Under the pieces are notes generated by a model, which worked only from the letters and a program-made list of their open reading frames with translations, did no database searches and had not been told where the DNA came from. DNA of 64,000 nt from Armatimonadota bacterium (lineage in GTDB: Bacteria > Armatimonadota > UBA5829 > DTJY01): assembly GCA_025358205.1 (NCBI GenBank), contig JANYKG010000017.1, positions 1 to 64,000 on the forward strand, in the 5' to 3' direction. The position numbers and the translations under genes are program-made. Of this stretch, positions 1 through 11,033 are shown one piece after another; the stretch's first letter is position 1, and every line of letters begins with the position of its first letter.

Positions 1-28
1 GTTGCTTGATATTGGTAGTTGAGTTAGA

Positions 29-694
29 ATGGATCTGCATGCGCGTAGTCTCCTTTTTGATTTGGCGATCATCAAAGAGACTACCGCATGCTTCTCTATC
101 TTTTCAACTCCGAGTGTTCATAATGTCATGAGACTGGACACTTTGCGTTTTCGAAGGAGTATGAGCAAGAGCATGAATGGGACTGGAAGAAACCGTCTGA
201 TGTACGGATATGTCATGTGCGCGGTGACGTTGGCGCTGGCTAAAGGCGACGTGCGTGTGGCTGGGCTGGTGGTGGCGCTTGCGGGCATAGCTCTGCGCAT
301 CTGGTCCGCCGGGTTCATCGAGAAGAACGACATACTAGCCACAGGTGGACCATACGGATTGTGCCGCAATCCGCTCTATCTGGGGAGCTTCACTTTTGGT
401 GTCGGCTCGATCATCGCCATCGGTGTCTGGTGGCTGCTACCGGTCTATGCCGTCGGGTTTGCGCTGTTCTACGTCCCCACCGTGCTCAATGAGCAGAAGT
501 TTTTGGCCGATAAGTTCGGTGATAAGTACGCGGAGTATTGTCGCAAAGTGCCGCCGTTCATACCATACAAGTACGTCAGAGGCACAGGGGACTTCTCATT
601 TGCTATGTCCGTCGAAAACCGCGAACACCTGCATGCGATGGTCTCCGTGTTGTACCTGTTTATCCTCGCCGCTATTGGTCACCTGCGCGCGTAG
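29..694 (+). CDS. Isoprenylcysteine carboxyl methyltransferase/PEMT-like membrane methyltransferase (true start probably about 173)
   Basis: GGPYGLCRNPLYLGSFTFGVG and LNEQKFLADKFGDKYAEYCRKVPPFIP motifs typical of the ICMT/PEMT family. Confidence 0.75.
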   Translation: MDLHARSLLFDLAIIKETTACFSIFSTPSVHNVMRLDTLRFRRSMSKSMNGTGRNRLMYGYVMCAVTLALAKGDVRVAGLVVALAGIALRIWSAGFIEKNDILATGGPYGLCRNPLYLGSFTFGVGSIIAIGVWWLLPVYAVGFALFYVPTVLNEQKFLADKFGDKYAEYCRKVPPFIPYKYVRGTGDFSFAMSVENREHLHAMVSVLYLFILAAIGHLRA

Positions 695-699
695 CCCTG

Positions 700-3102
700 T
701 CAGCGGGCAGGCAGCTTGTACACATGCACCTCAAGCGGCTTGAAGTTATCTGCCCACACGCCTGCGGTCGTCTGAACCTGTCGCCCTTCAAACAGAACCT
801 CTGCGGGTTTCCCGTGCTTGATACCCGCCAATGTGAAGCTTGCCTTGTATTCGCCAGGCTCGCGGTTCACGGCGAACAGGTAGACCTGGCCTCCGATTTC
901 CTTGACCATGGTGTCTATAACCGGCTGCTCCGTGGCGACCTTAACCGTCCTCTCTGCGTTCGGGGTGAGCAGAACGGGAGTCAGATCCCGCATTTCACCG
1001 GCGAGTTTCTTCATATATGACCAATGCTCAGGATAGTCTTCGATATAGTATTTGGATGCCGTATGCGCCCAGTAGATGATCCCCTTGGCGCCGTGAACCA
1101 ACGCCAGGTAGGTCATGCATCGCTCTTCCGCGTCGGTGGGGCGGTGCTCACCGTTGATCTTGCCCTTGTTCCATACGCTCCAGTCGAACGCCTGGGGGAC
1201 GACCCAGACGGGCTTTCCATCGGTCATGGCGTCCACACATCCCTGCACAACATCCGCCACGCGTTTCGCCGGTGAGCCTGGTATGGGGTAGGGGTCGGTC
1301 CAAATGACATCCTGGCACAGGCAATAGTCCGCGCCTGCCTTTGGACTCATGATAACGACCGAACACGGATGCTCAGTGTCCGTCTGCTTAACCAGTTGAT
1401 ACAAGTCTCTGGCCATTGCCACACTCGATTTGCCTATGCCTTCCGGTTCGTCCACCAGATACCATCCCAGCACCGCCGGGTGGTGTACACGCGCCTTCAC
1501 GTCGGCAACTGCCTGAGCATCGGTCAGAGGCACACTCCGAACTGAGAATGGGATCGTGGGATAGACGAACGCCTTGATGTCGTTTCGGGCCGCCGCATCG
1601 AGCAGGGGAGTCACAGTGTCAACAGTGTAGGCATAGAGAACGGTGGTGTTGAACCCTGCCTTATGAGCTTCAGCCATCACTCGGTCATGATCAGTCCCTT
1701 TGCCGTCCTGAAGTGTGTACATACCGATCGGGAAGAACGGCTTGCCCTTGACAGTCAGGTACCCGTCCTTGTCGAATCCAACCTTTGGACGGGGGTTGTA
1801 CGGCATCGAGCGGCTCTGCGCTGAGGCGATCATGGTCCGGCCTTTCACTACCTGCGCCTTGATAGAGTAAACACCCTTTGGCTGCTTGGATAGGTCGAAG
1901 ATAACCGGCGTTTTGAGCGCATACGGTGGCCGTAACTTTTGTACCGCCACGGGCGCCTGAGTTCCTTCTCTCATCAGCTTGAGTTCAAGAACCGTGTCAC
2001 TGACCCGCGCCGGCTCAATGGCGACAGTGATAGCAACAGACGCTTTCTTCTGGTAGAGCTGGTAGAGTGACTCCTGCATTTCGATCGCCGTCCGTACCTC
2101 GAATTGCCTTACACAGCTCCACAGGGTTCGGCTCGTCACTGCGTCATAAAGCGCCAGCGCAAGCTTGTGTGTGCCGGGGATTCCGAGGTTGATCGAAAAT
2201 CGCACCGCGCGGGTGGCTCCCGGCTCAATCGTGAACGCCCCGGACTCGCTGGTGATGTCACTACCGCCCGTGAGTCGGTATGTATATCGTGTACTCATAG
2301 GTTTCTGAGAGCTGTTGGATACCTTGAATCCAAGGTCTTGAGTCCACGGATCCATATCCTCGGTTCTTGGAAACAACACGGAATACATATCCTTGTCGTT
2401 CATGGGCAAGATCAACTCGCCGAGCAATGCCGGCTCGGTGAAGAGATCATCGGCGGCCGACCAACTGCTGAGCTGTTCACCAGCGCCGACCCGCCCCCTG
2501 GCGAGGTTCAGACCCAGACATGGGGCCTTATCCGGCGTGATTCCCATCGTCGCGAACGGGATGCGCCATTCGGCATACCATTCGCCTTTGCCCAGAGATG
2601 TCACCAACTCCCAGTTGCCATCCCACTTAGGGTTCTCACTTACACGACTGGGGCCTTCTACTATGCACTCTGCGTCGTACACACTGCCTGCCGCATTGGC
2701 GATGAGGTGGTAGATCTTCTCGCGCCCGTTCGTCGGGTCAATTATGACCTCAATGGAGTCGTCGTTCCAGACCTCGGCATCCCGGCTTAACTTGCGGGCC
2801 GTGAGCTTGTCCATCCGTGGTTCCACGCATCGAAAGCCGAAGTACAGCGCTTTGCCATCCGTCATCGCCTTAACGTAAGTCTCCGCATCGGGTTTCTTGT
2901 CGGATGCGTTTAGCGTCGCGAACCCGCCGATCTCCTTCGCTCCAGCCCATGCCGGGTCGTCGAGTTTGCCATCAATGACCGGCGCTTTGTCTGTCCACGC
3001 GGCGTTGATCTGTTTCATCGGATGTTCGTTGGCGAACGCGCACTGCGCCGAAAGTAACACCGCGAAAACTAATAGTAGTCTCATCTGACCATCCTTATCC
3101 AC
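700..3102 (-). CDS. Secreted protein with N-terminal CBM9-like (carbohydrate-binding family 9) domain and C-terminal TIM-barrel glycoside-hydrolase-like domain
   Basis: Signal peptide; APVIDGKLDDPAWAGAKEIGGF and DDSIEVIIDPTNGR resemble CBM9; long uninterrupted ORF. Confidence 0.7.
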   Translation of the reverse strand: MDKDGQMRLLLVFAVLLSAQCAFANEHPMKQINAAWTDKAPVIDGKLDDPAWAGAKEIGGFATLNASDKKPDAETYVKAMTDGKALYFGFRCVEPRMDKLTARKLSRDAEVWNDDSIEVIIDPTNGREKIYHLIANAAGSVYDAECIVEGPSRVSENPKWDGNWELVTSLGKGEWYAEWRIPFATMGITPDKAPCLGLNLARGRVGAGEQLSSWSAADDLFTEPALLGELILPMNDKDMYSVLFPRTEDMDPWTQDLGFKVSNSSQKPMSTRYTYRLTGGSDITSESGAFTIEPGATRAVRFSINLGIPGTHKLALALYDAVTSRTLWSCVRQFEVRTAIEMQESLYQLYQKKASVAITVAIEPARVSDTVLELKLMREGTQAPVAVQKLRPPYALKTPVIFDLSKQPKGVYSIKAQVVKGRTMIASAQSRSMPYNPRPKVGFDKDGYLTVKGKPFFPIGMYTLQDGKGTDHDRVMAEAHKAGFNTTVLYAYTVDTVTPLLDAAARNDIKAFVYPTIPFSVRSVPLTDAQAVADVKARVHHPAVLGWYLVDEPEGIGKSSVAMARDLYQLVKQTDTEHPCSVVIMSPKAGADYCLCQDVIWTDPYPIPGSPAKRVADVVQGCVDAMTDGKPVWVVPQAFDWSVWNKGKINGEHRPTDAEERCMTYLALVHGAKGIIYWAHTASKYYIEDYPEHWSYMKKLAGEMRDLTPVLLTPNAERTVKVATEQPVIDTMVKEIGGQVYLFAVNREPGEYKASFTLAGIKHGKPAEVLFEGRQVQTTAGVWADNFKPLEVHVYKLPAR

Positions 3103-3133
3103 ATGCCTGTTGTGAAGAAAACTTGTACTCTCT

Positions 3134-6100
3134 TTACTCGATTTTCACCGGAAGCTTCACTGTGGTGGAGTTTCCAGCCTGGTCTATGGCTTTAACTTCC
3201 AGTGTGTGTTCGCCCGGGGTGAGAACATCGGTTTTCACGGTGAACGACTCGAATTTGGAGTCAAAGATGCCGTCGTCCGCCGCTGCCGCCGCCCATTCGT
3301 CGGTGTCCACGCGGTACTGCACACCGGCGATTGACACCAGGTCCTGCTGTGCGAATCCCTCGACCCGAACGCTCTTGTCCGCCTGCACAGTCAGCGTCTT
3401 CTTGAACGCCGCGATCCTCGGCTTGTGGTTGCAGACTATGATGAGTTCGGAGATGCTTTCGCCGGTCAGCGCATCAGTCGCGTTGCTCACACTGTCCGAG
3501 CCTACGATCTTCAGCAGGTATGCGCCGTCCTTGACTTTAGTCGTATCCCATGACAAACTCGTCTGCGTTGTGCCGTTCGGTGACGGCTTGTCCGCAGGGG
3601 CGGATGGCTCAGCCGGAACTGAGGCGGCGAGGTCGCCGGGCGCCTCAGCCAGTATCTTGTCTCTTACTGCCTGTGGTATCTCCGGATGCTTGTCCAACTC
3701 CGCTGCCATCTCGGCCAGCATCTGGTCCGGGTTGCCTGCCTCTGCATCCAACGCTGCATCGGGCGGTGCAGCCGCTTCTTCGGTAGTGTCGGCTGGCGCG
3801 GTTGCATCCAGTTTCTTCTTGTCCTTTGCAGCTTTCGGTTTCTCGATCTTGTCGGCCACCTGGTCCCAGGTTGCGCCGTTATCGCCGGAGTAGTAGATCT
3901 TGTATTTCAGCGTATCTTTGTCCGGGTCGGAGCCGGTCCACTTGATGGTCTGCTTGCCCGCCCATTTCTCGCCGCCCTTTGGCGCGGTTACCGTGATCTT
4001 CGGCGCCTGGTTGGCAGGCAGGTACATCACGCTGACGTCCTTCAGCTTCGGATCAGCCCCCGCGCCGCCCGATGTGAGTGTAGCCGAATACTGCACGTAG
4101 CGTCCGGGCGGACTGGATATCTTCGTGCCGGACTCCCGATATGGTTCTGACCATGAACTCCATGACGCGTCAGGATCAGCCACTGATCCGGTTCTTGTCT
4201 TCAACACCACCGCTGCGCCGGTCGGCACGTCTGCGGTCCACTCAATGATGCCCCACTTGGAGGTCAGGCCGCAATCGTGGACCGAAGATTCGTAGGTTCC
4301 TTCGGCGCTCGCAAGGTCGGCAGTGTATACCGATCCCACATTGCCGGTGCCTGCGTACAGTGTGCCGCCACCCACAGACATCGAGATGAACTGCAGGTCC
4401 TTGTAGTTTTCGAGTGTGGATACCTTGTCGTCCGCGTCAATCTTGAAAATGTTCGCGGCGGTCATCGCGTACACATTGCCCGCGTCGTCCGTCGTCATGC
4501 CCAGAACGCCTTTGTCCGCCTTGTCAAAGATTGCTTTGGGCGTGGCGTCTGCCGCCAGCTTGTAGATCATACCCTTGGGCGATGTGCCCGCGTAGAGGAC
4601 GCCCTTTGCGCCGAATGCCAGCGATGTGACAGACTCCTCGTCCGCATCATACAGCACAGTCGTCTTGCCGTTCGCATCCACCTTGTAGATGATGCCGTTG
4701 ACACCGGTGCCAACAAACAGGTTGCCGTCCTTGTCCGTCAGCAGAGCCAACGCGTGGTATTCCTGGGAGTCCAGCACGACAGATGCCTTGCCGCCCGAGT
4801 CTATCCGGTAGACCTTGCCTTTGTCGCCGGTCGCCGCGTACACTCCGCCCTTGCCGTCCGCAGCCAGTGCGGTGATGTACTTCTCGTCCGCGTCAAAGAA
4901 CTTTTCCGCCTTTCCGTCGGCAGCTATTCGGTAGATGATGCCGTTCGGTGCGGTTCCTGCAAACAGAGTTCCGCTTGAGTCCAGCGCCAGACTCTGGATT
5001 TCGAGTTCCGGCGAATCATAGACCACGGTCGTGCTTCCGTCTGCAGCGGCTTTGAGGATGATACCCTTGTTGCCGGTGCCAAGGTAGACGTTCCCCTTGC
5101 CGTCCGGTACTGCGCACCACACATACACCTGGCCGGTGTCGCAGAGTAGCTTGAGTTCAGGGCTGGTCGTCAGCAGATCAGCGGTCGTTGCGGCCGTGTT
5201 CTTGAATATGCCGGTAAGGAACTCGGTGCGGCTCGTCTGCTTCCACACGGTCGGAGTTCGTCCGACGGGTTTTTCGTTTGTGCCCGATCCGCTGTCCGGT
5301 TTCGGCGCGGTAACGGTGGTTTCATCCGGGGTCGTTGCAGCATCGTCTGCAGGCGTTGTTTTATCCGCTGTCGCAGTTGCATCCGGTGCGACAGGAATCG
5401 TTATCTCTATCGGAGCATCTGTTCCGGTATCCGCAGACACCATCTCCGCAGAGAAGCCCGATGAGTCACCGCTATCATCTATCGGTGGTTCATCCGGTGC
5501 AGCGGTATCGGGTGAAGCCGACAATGAGCTGTCCGACGACTTCTTGGAGCCGGTCTTCTTCTCGCTCTTGTCCGTCTTCTGCACGGTTATCGAAAGCCTT
5601 TGCGAACCGGAGATCACCCAGTCGGTGGGTGACACAGTCTTGATCTCGTCGCGCTCCACCGTCAGCGAGGTTACCTTGCTTGATTTCATTGACTCGGTTA
5701 GGGACGGCGGCAGGTTGCTGAACTTCTCGCCCGCAATGCTGGGCACGCTTTTCGGCAGCACGATTCTCGCCACCAGATCGTTGTTCTTGTCTCGCTCCAG
5801 GAACTTCTTAATGACTTGCTGCAGGTTCTCCATGCTAGTCGAAGAGGATGTGGAGAGCGTCGGTGGGCCGCCCATTTCCTGCAACTGCTCGGAAAGCGAC
5901 ATCGGTGGGCGGGACAGGCTTCCGCCCATCACTTCCAGGCTCACGCGCCCGTTCGGCATGTTCATCGGAAGTGTGATGCTCATCGTTTTGGTTACCGGCT
6001 CTCCCTTGAACGGTTTCAACACCGCGCTGATCTCGATGGTCTCGCCAGGCTTGTATTTTCCTTCCTTCACGAACACCTTGTCGAGTTTTGCCGTGCTGTG

Positions 6101-7480
6101 CTTTGGCGTCAGATTGACCACCACGTTTACGCGCTTCACGGCAACAGGGTAGAACTGGTTAAACTGCAGCGTGGTCAGTATCTGGCCTAACTCACCGACC
6201 ACCTTGGAGTCAATGGATAAGGCGTCGAAGAATGTGTTCTCTCGCTTAATCACGCCGACCTCACCCGCTGTGATCTCGAACTTCACGAGTGCGGTGCAGT
6301 CACCGGGATTGCCGCGCATCTCGAAGATCGCCTCGGAGATTGCGGCTGGGATGAAGCTCATGGCCAGCAGCGGATGGTTCACCACCTTGACTTTGAAGTC
6401 CCTTGCCGTGCCGCGCATGGTATCATTCACGCGCACTGTCACGGGTATCATGTCCGCCGGCCCCGCGCCCAGCCTTCCTGCAATCGCCCACGGTCTATCC
6501 TGGAACACCGTGCCGATTGGCTTGATGGGTGCGGCCAGCTTGGTGGATACCTCCAGGCTGGGGTAGATGTCGTACACCCAGGCCGTGCTCAGCGGCGCGT
6601 TGATGGCGCCTATTCCGTTCATCATCGGGTTGGAGAACATTGGGTGGCCGAACGCCAGTATCCGGTCTCCGCGCCTGTACGTTACCGTGCCAACGCCGGT
6701 CATGTCCACGTCACCGGTCACAAACGAACAGCCGACCGACGAGCCTGCCTGCACATCTACGCTCAGTTTCAACTTGTCTGAGGCAACACCGGGTCCTGCC
6801 ACCGGACGGATGTTCAGCGGCTTCAGGGATTCGCGGAGGCTTGTCATCACCCGCTCCGACATACCGCTTACCATCAGCGGTGTGGAAAGCGGACGGAAGA
6901 TCATGGTGTCCTTGTCAGCGCTGACAGGCATCGAACCGTCGTCAATCGCGACTTTGGAGTAGGAATGCCCGTTTGCCGCGATAGGTTCATCCAGGTTCAT
7001 CGTGCTGAGCGGATAGAATGAAGACGGCTTGGATGGTAGGGTAGGGTCCCACGCGTCCAGCATGAACTCAATGGGCGTCACCATGCCGATCGGTTCCTTG
7101 CCGAACGGGTAACCGAACGCGAACGCGCCTGCCACCTTGCCGTTCAGGTAGATGGGGCTGCCGCTCATGCCTTCAATCAAGTTCGCGCCCCGCTTTGTCA
7201 TGGGGCCGCCGTTCAGTTTCACCAGTATCAGGTCGTTCCCGAAGTACGCTTTCTTCAGGACGCCCAGTACCGTGACCCCGAACTTCTCCGGTTTCGTGCC
7301 GAGGAACACACTCAGGCCGTAGCCCTTCATCCCCGCTTTCACGTCCTTAATAAGCGTGATGTTCTTCAGGTCGGCAGGGTCTAGCCTTGACTTTGTGGTG
7401 GATTCGGACCACGCAGGTCGGACTGCCGAGATTAGAACTGCGAGCATGATAGCGATCCGGAGTCGCTGGTAATACATCAA
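3134..7480 (-). CDS. Large secreted protein: SpoIVB/S55-type peptidase domain + linker + beta-propeller repeats + C-terminal Ig-like region
   Basis: LIEGMSGSPIYLNGKVAGA and ILAFGHPMF; repeated YAGT..KGxIYK..ADG units; 1448 aa ORF with signal peptide. Confidence 0.7.
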   Translation of the reverse strand: MMYYQRLRIAIMLAVLISAVRPAWSESTTKSRLDPADLKNITLIKDVKAGMKGYGLSVFLGTKPEKFGVTVLGVLKKAYFGNDLILVKLNGGPMTKRGANLIEGMSGSPIYLNGKVAGAFAFGYPFGKEPIGMVTPIEFMLDAWDPTLPSKPSSFYPLSTMNLDEPIAANGHSYSKVAIDDGSMPVSADKDTMIFRPLSTPLMVSGMSERVMTSLRESLKPLNIRPVAGPGVASDKLKLSVDVQAGSSVGCSFVTGDVDMTGVGTVTYRRGDRILAFGHPMFSNPMMNGIGAINAPLSTAWVYDIYPSLEVSTKLAAPIKPIGTVFQDRPWAIAGRLGAGPADMIPVTVRVNDTMRGTARDFKVKVVNHPLLAMSFIPAAISEAIFEMRGNPGDCTALVKFEITAGEVGVIKRENTFFDALSIDSKVVGELGQILTTLQFNQFYPVAVKRVNVVVNLTPKHSTAKLDKVFVKEGKYKPGETIEISAVLKPFKGEPVTKTMSITLPMNMPNGRVSLEVMGGSLSRPPMSLSEQLQEMGGPPTLSTSSSTSMENLQQVIKKFLERDKNNDLVARIVLPKSVPSIAGEKFSNLPPSLTESMKSSKVTSLTVERDEIKTVSPTDWVISGSQRLSITVQKTDKSEKKTGSKKSSDSSLSASPDTAAPDEPPIDDSGDSSGFSAEMVSADTGTDAPIEITIPVAPDATATADKTTPADDAATTPDETTVTAPKPDSGSGTNEKPVGRTPTVWKQTSRTEFLTGIFKNTAATTADLLTTSPELKLLCDTGQVYVWCAVPDGKGNVYLGTGNKGIILKAAADGSTTVVYDSPELEIQSLALDSSGTLFAGTAPNGIIYRIAADGKAEKFFDADEKYITALAADGKGGVYAATGDKGKVYRIDSGGKASVVLDSQEYHALALLTDKDGNLFVGTGVNGIIYKVDANGKTTVLYDADEESVTSLAFGAKGVLYAGTSPKGMIYKLAADATPKAIFDKADKGVLGMTTDDAGNVYAMTAANIFKIDADDKVSTLENYKDLQFISMSVGGGTLYAGTGNVGSVYTADLASAEGTYESSVHDCGLTSKWGIIEWTADVPTGAAVVLKTRTGSVADPDASWSSWSEPYRESGTKISSPPGRYVQYSATLTSGGAGADPKLKDVSVMYLPANQAPKITVTAPKGGEKWAGKQTIKWTGSDPDKDTLKYKIYYSGDNGATWDQVADKIEKPKAAKDKKKLDATAPADTTEEAAAPPDAALDAEAGNPDQMLAEMAAELDKHPEIPQAVRDKILAEAPGDLAASVPAEPSAPADKPSPNGTTQTSLSWDTTKVKDGAYLLKIVGSDSVSNATDALTGESISELIIVCNHKPRIAAFKKTLTVQADKSVRVEGFAQQDLVSIAGVQYRVDTDEWAAAAADDGIFDSKFESFTVKTDVLTPGEHTLEVKAIDQAGNSTTVKLPVKIE

Positions 7481-7623
7481 TGAAGCCCCTTTCAGATCGT
7501 GGCACGATGGTCAGCAGAATCCTTCCACATTATTCCATCACAAACTTATATCACCAGACTGTGATAGGTGTCAAGGCATTTTGGGTATTTGGGCAGAAAG
7601 GTTTGCAGAATCTGAGGTTCTAA

Positions 7624-7761
7624 CTTGGAGTGCGGTCGCGCAGTCAAAGACGAAGCTGCCGCTTTTCCCTCCGCAGATGCTTGTCTCTGCGGAATCTCTG
7701 AAAGCTTCGTATTCAGGATCCAAAGCGAAAGCTCCATTGCATTCCGCGTTCGCACTCCAAG
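7624..7761. repeat. Family-3 MITE-like palindrome (CTTGGAGTGCG ... CGCACTCCAAG)
   Basis: 11-nt perfect terminal inverted repeat with internal partial stems (CCGCAGATGCTTGTCTCTGCGG), intergenic. Confidence 0.6.
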
Positions 7762-7905
7762 GCAAAGGGGTGTCCGGTTTCCCGAACTCCATTAACATCA
7801 TACTTATGGCCCAACCTACTGACCTACTTCCCCCAGCTCTTGAAGAATAATCGTCATTGCCTTATCATTGTTCCCGCGCGGGAATGCCGTGCGGTTGGAG
7901 GGGCA

Positions 7906-10900
7906 ATGAAAACCACCAGAATACTCATCCTGTCGTTATTCGCCATCATCGCGGCTGCCGGCGCTGAGGTCTGCGCGGCTAGTCTTGCGGCTCAGTTCAA
8001 GAACCCGGATGCGGAGTTCCGCCCAGTTCCGTTCTTTTCGCTGAACGACGACCTGAAGGCGGATGAGCTTGCCTCTCAGATCAAGGATATGCACTCACAC
8101 GGCTACGGTGGGGCGTTCTTCCATGCGCGAGCTGGTCTGATCACCCCATACATGGGCGAGGACTGGCTGAACTGCATCGCGCGCGGCGTCAAGGAGTCGA
8201 AGGGGGTCGGCAACTACGCCTGGCTCTACGATGAGGACCGCTGGCCGAGCGGGTATGCGAGCGGCATGGTTCCCGCGAAGGGCCTGGATTATCGCGCCAA
8301 GTCGCTGGGCATAGTTGAGTTCGACGTAAACAATGATACCAAGATCGAACAGAAAGACGGCCAACTGGTCATCAACGGGCTGGACAACGTGCTCGCCTTA
8401 TTCTCTTGCAGGAAGGAAGGCATGGGGTTCAAGGACATCAAGCGCATCACGCTGACTCCCACGATGGGTCTGCCCACGGGCGCGCACATTATGATGTTTC
8501 GGAAGATCGTCGCGGCTGACAGCGCCGGGTTCAACGGATTCAGCTACGTGGATGTGCTTGAGCCAAAAGTCATCAAGGCGTTCATTGACACTACCTACGA
8601 GCCGTACTACAAGAAGCTCGGGGCCGATTTCGGCAAGGCGATACCAGGGATATTCACGGATGAGCCGAACATCTCGCCGACCGCATGGACCGAAAGCCTG
8701 CCGGACAAGTTTCGCGCCAGATACGGATATGATATCCTCGACTTCCTGCCGGCGCTCTACTACGAAATAGGTGACTGGCAGCGGATACGATACGACTACC
8801 GAAGCCTAACGTGCGACATGTACGTGGAGGCCTACTCCAAGCAGCTCTACGACTGGTGCGAGCAGCATAAGATTCAGTTCACCGGCCACTACCTGGCAGA
8901 GGACAGCCTGCACAGCCAACTCCAGAGGGACGGCGCGGTTATGCCGCACTACGAGTACGAGCAGATGCCGGGCATAGACCATCTCTTCCTTAAGCTTGGC
9001 GAGGTTGTGCTGATCAAGCAGGTCAGCAGCGCGGCGAACCAGTTGGGGCGCAAGCGGGTACTTTCAGAGACGTACGGCGGCTCCGGCTGGAATATGAGCT
9101 TCGCGGACATGCGGTGGATAGCGAACTGGCAACTGGCGCTAGGCGTGAACTTCATGAACCCGCATCTGTGCCATTACTCGCTTCGGGGAAATCGCAAGCG
9201 CGACTGGCCGCCTTCCATCTACTTCCAGCAGCCCTACTGGAAATACTATGACAACGTGAACGACTACACCGCGCGCGTTTCCATGATGCTGACCCAGGGC
9301 GACTTCATCGCCGATGTGCTGGTCATCCATCCCATAGCCGGCGCTTGGAGTACGTTCAGTACACTGGACTCATCAAGGGAAGCTACCATCAATCGGCAGT
9401 TTGCCACCATCAGCAGCATCCTTCCGACAATCCATCGGGAGTTCGAGTACGGCGACGAGAAGCTGATGGCGAAATATGCCAAGGTCAGCGGTAAAGACTT
9501 CATCGTCGGCAAGATGACGTACAAGACGGTTCTCGTTCCTTCGACGGTCACGCTTTCCGGCACCACGCTGAAGCTGCTAAAGGAGTTCACGGCGGCGGGC
9601 GGCGCTGTCATCGCCGTGCGTCCGACTCCTACGCGACTGGACGGCATGGAGTCGCCCGATATCCAGTCGTTCTTCGCAAGCAATACGCCGAATGTGGTCG
9701 TCATTGATGATACCAGGAGTGAGATCGAGACGGCGTTGGACAAGGCATCACCAAAGGGCATCACAGTCAAGGATGCTATCGGCATGGAACAGCCGAATAT
9801 CGTATGCCATCGCCGCCAGGACGGGAATCGGCAGATCATCTTCCTTGCGAATACAAATCGCACCGAGTCTTATCTTGTCACCGTTGGGATCAACACGACG
9901 GGCAAGGTCGAGAGCTGGAACCTTGAGACCGGCGCAGTGGGCAATGCCGCCGCTCGTGCTGAAGGCTCGGGGACCGCCGTTGACCTGCGAATACCCGGCG
10001 GGGGATCGAAGCTTCTCGTCGTTGATAGCTCCCAGAAGCTCGTTCCCGCCAAGATGCCGGACCCAACCATGGCATACTCGGTGGAGTTGTCGAATGCGTG
10101 GCAGGTGAAGCGTCACAGCCCGAACGCGCTCACTCTCGACTACTGCCGGTATCGCATTGGCGAGGGTGAGTGGAAAGGCCCCGTGCCGGTCTATCAGGTG
10201 CAGCAGGAGATGGGCGGTCAGCCGGACGGCACGTCGGTTACTCTGAGTTTCACTTTCAACATGGGCTTCGCTCCGACCAAGGCGCCGCTCTATCTGGTGA
10301 CGGAGAAGCCTGATATCTACACGGTATTGGTGAACGGCCAGCCCGTTTCGTCCAAAGACGTCGGTTGGTGGGTGGATAAGTCGTTCCGCAAATTGGACAT
10401 CGGCAAGGCGGTCCGCACCGGTGACAACACTATCGAGATGACCTGCAAGTTCGTCAATCCTACAAAGCCCAGCACAGCTATCTTCATCAAGAATGGTGTC
10501 GAGATCGAGAACGTCTACATCGTCGGCGACTTCGCGGTTGAGGCTGCCTCATCCAAGCCTGACGGTCCGGCGGAAACCACCGTTCTGACTGGGCCGTTCA
10601 AGCTCACGCCGGAGAATCCCGTTCCGATCATTGGCGACCTGACCACCGCCGGGTATCCGTTCTTCGCGGGCGATATGGAGCTGTATCAGGATGTGAATGT
10701 ACCCTTCATGCCGGAAGGGCGGATATACCTGGAGTTCGAGGGCCTGAATGCCATCGTAGCGCGCGTGTATGTGAACGGAAAAGACGCAGGCACTGTGTTC
10801 TGGCCGCCGTATCGGACCGAGGTCACGTCGGTTCTGGAGAAGGGGAGCAATACCATACAGGTGGTACTCTCCAACAGTCTGCGGAACCTGCTCGGGCCTC

Positions 10901-11031
10901 TGCATCACAAGCAGGGCGAGCTGACCGCCGCCAGTCCGCGCTCATTTGTTGACGGCGCCAACTGGACGGAGACTTATCAGGTCGTGAAGCAGGGGATACC
11001 GGGTACAGCCAAGCTGGTTTGGGAGGAGTAG
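7906..11031 (+). CDS. Secreted glycoside hydrolase, GH106/alpha-L-rhamnosidase-like with C-terminal jelly-roll
   Basis: Signal peptide MKTTRILILSLFAIIAAAGAEVCAA; PYMGEDWLNCIARGVKESK, FTDEPN; large ORF (upstream start 7840 is also possible). Confidence 0.65.
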   Translation: MKTTRILILSLFAIIAAAGAEVCAASLAAQFKNPDAEFRPVPFFSLNDDLKADELASQIKDMHSHGYGGAFFHARAGLITPYMGEDWLNCIARGVKESKGVGNYAWLYDEDRWPSGYASGMVPAKGLDYRAKSLGIVEFDVNNDTKIEQKDGQLVINGLDNVLALFSCRKEGMGFKDIKRITLTPTMGLPTGAHIMMFRKIVAADSAGFNGFSYVDVLEPKVIKAFIDTTYEPYYKKLGADFGKAIPGIFTDEPNISPTAWTESLPDKFRARYGYDILDFLPALYYEIGDWQRIRYDYRSLTCDMYVEAYSKQLYDWCEQHKIQFTGHYLAEDSLHSQLQRDGAVMPHYEYEQMPGIDHLFLKLGEVVLIKQVSSAANQLGRKRVLSETYGGSGWNMSFADMRWIANWQLALGVNFMNPHLCHYSLRGNRKRDWPPSIYFQQPYWKYYDNVNDYTARVSMMLTQGDFIADVLVIHPIAGAWSTFSTLDSSREATINRQFATISSILPTIHREFEYGDEKLMAKYAKVSGKDFIVGKMTYKTVLVPSTVTLSGTTLKLLKEFTAAGGAVIAVRPTPTRLDGMESPDIQSFFASNTPNVVVIDDTRSEIETALDKASPKGITVKDAIGMEQPNIVCHRRQDGNRQIIFLANTNRTESYLVTVGINTTGKVESWNLETGAVGNAAARAEGSGTAVDLRIPGGGSKLLVVDSSQKLVPAKMPDPTMAYSVELSNAWQVKRHSPNALTLDYCRYRIGEGEWKGPVPVYQVQQEMGGQPDGTSVTLSFTFNMGFAPTKAPLYLVTEKPDIYTVLVNGQPVSSKDVGWWVDKSFRKLDIGKAVRTGDNTIEMTCKFVNPTKPSTAIFIKNGVEIENVYIVGDFAVEAASSKPDGPAETTVLTGPFKLTPENPVPIIGDLTTAGYPFFAGDMELYQDVNVPFMPEGRIYLEFEGLNAIVARVYVNGKDAGTVFWPPYRTEVTSVLEKGSNTIQVVLSNSLRNLLGPLHHKQGELTAASPRSFVDGANWTETYQVVKQGIPGTAKLVWEE

Positions 11032-11033
11032 GC

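Noticed and set aside
5097-6152. 351-aa plus-strand ORF (and others at 3123-3893, 4277-4978)
   Set aside because: Antisense to the S55/beta-propeller gene; low-complexity Ser/Val-rich translation with no recognisable family.
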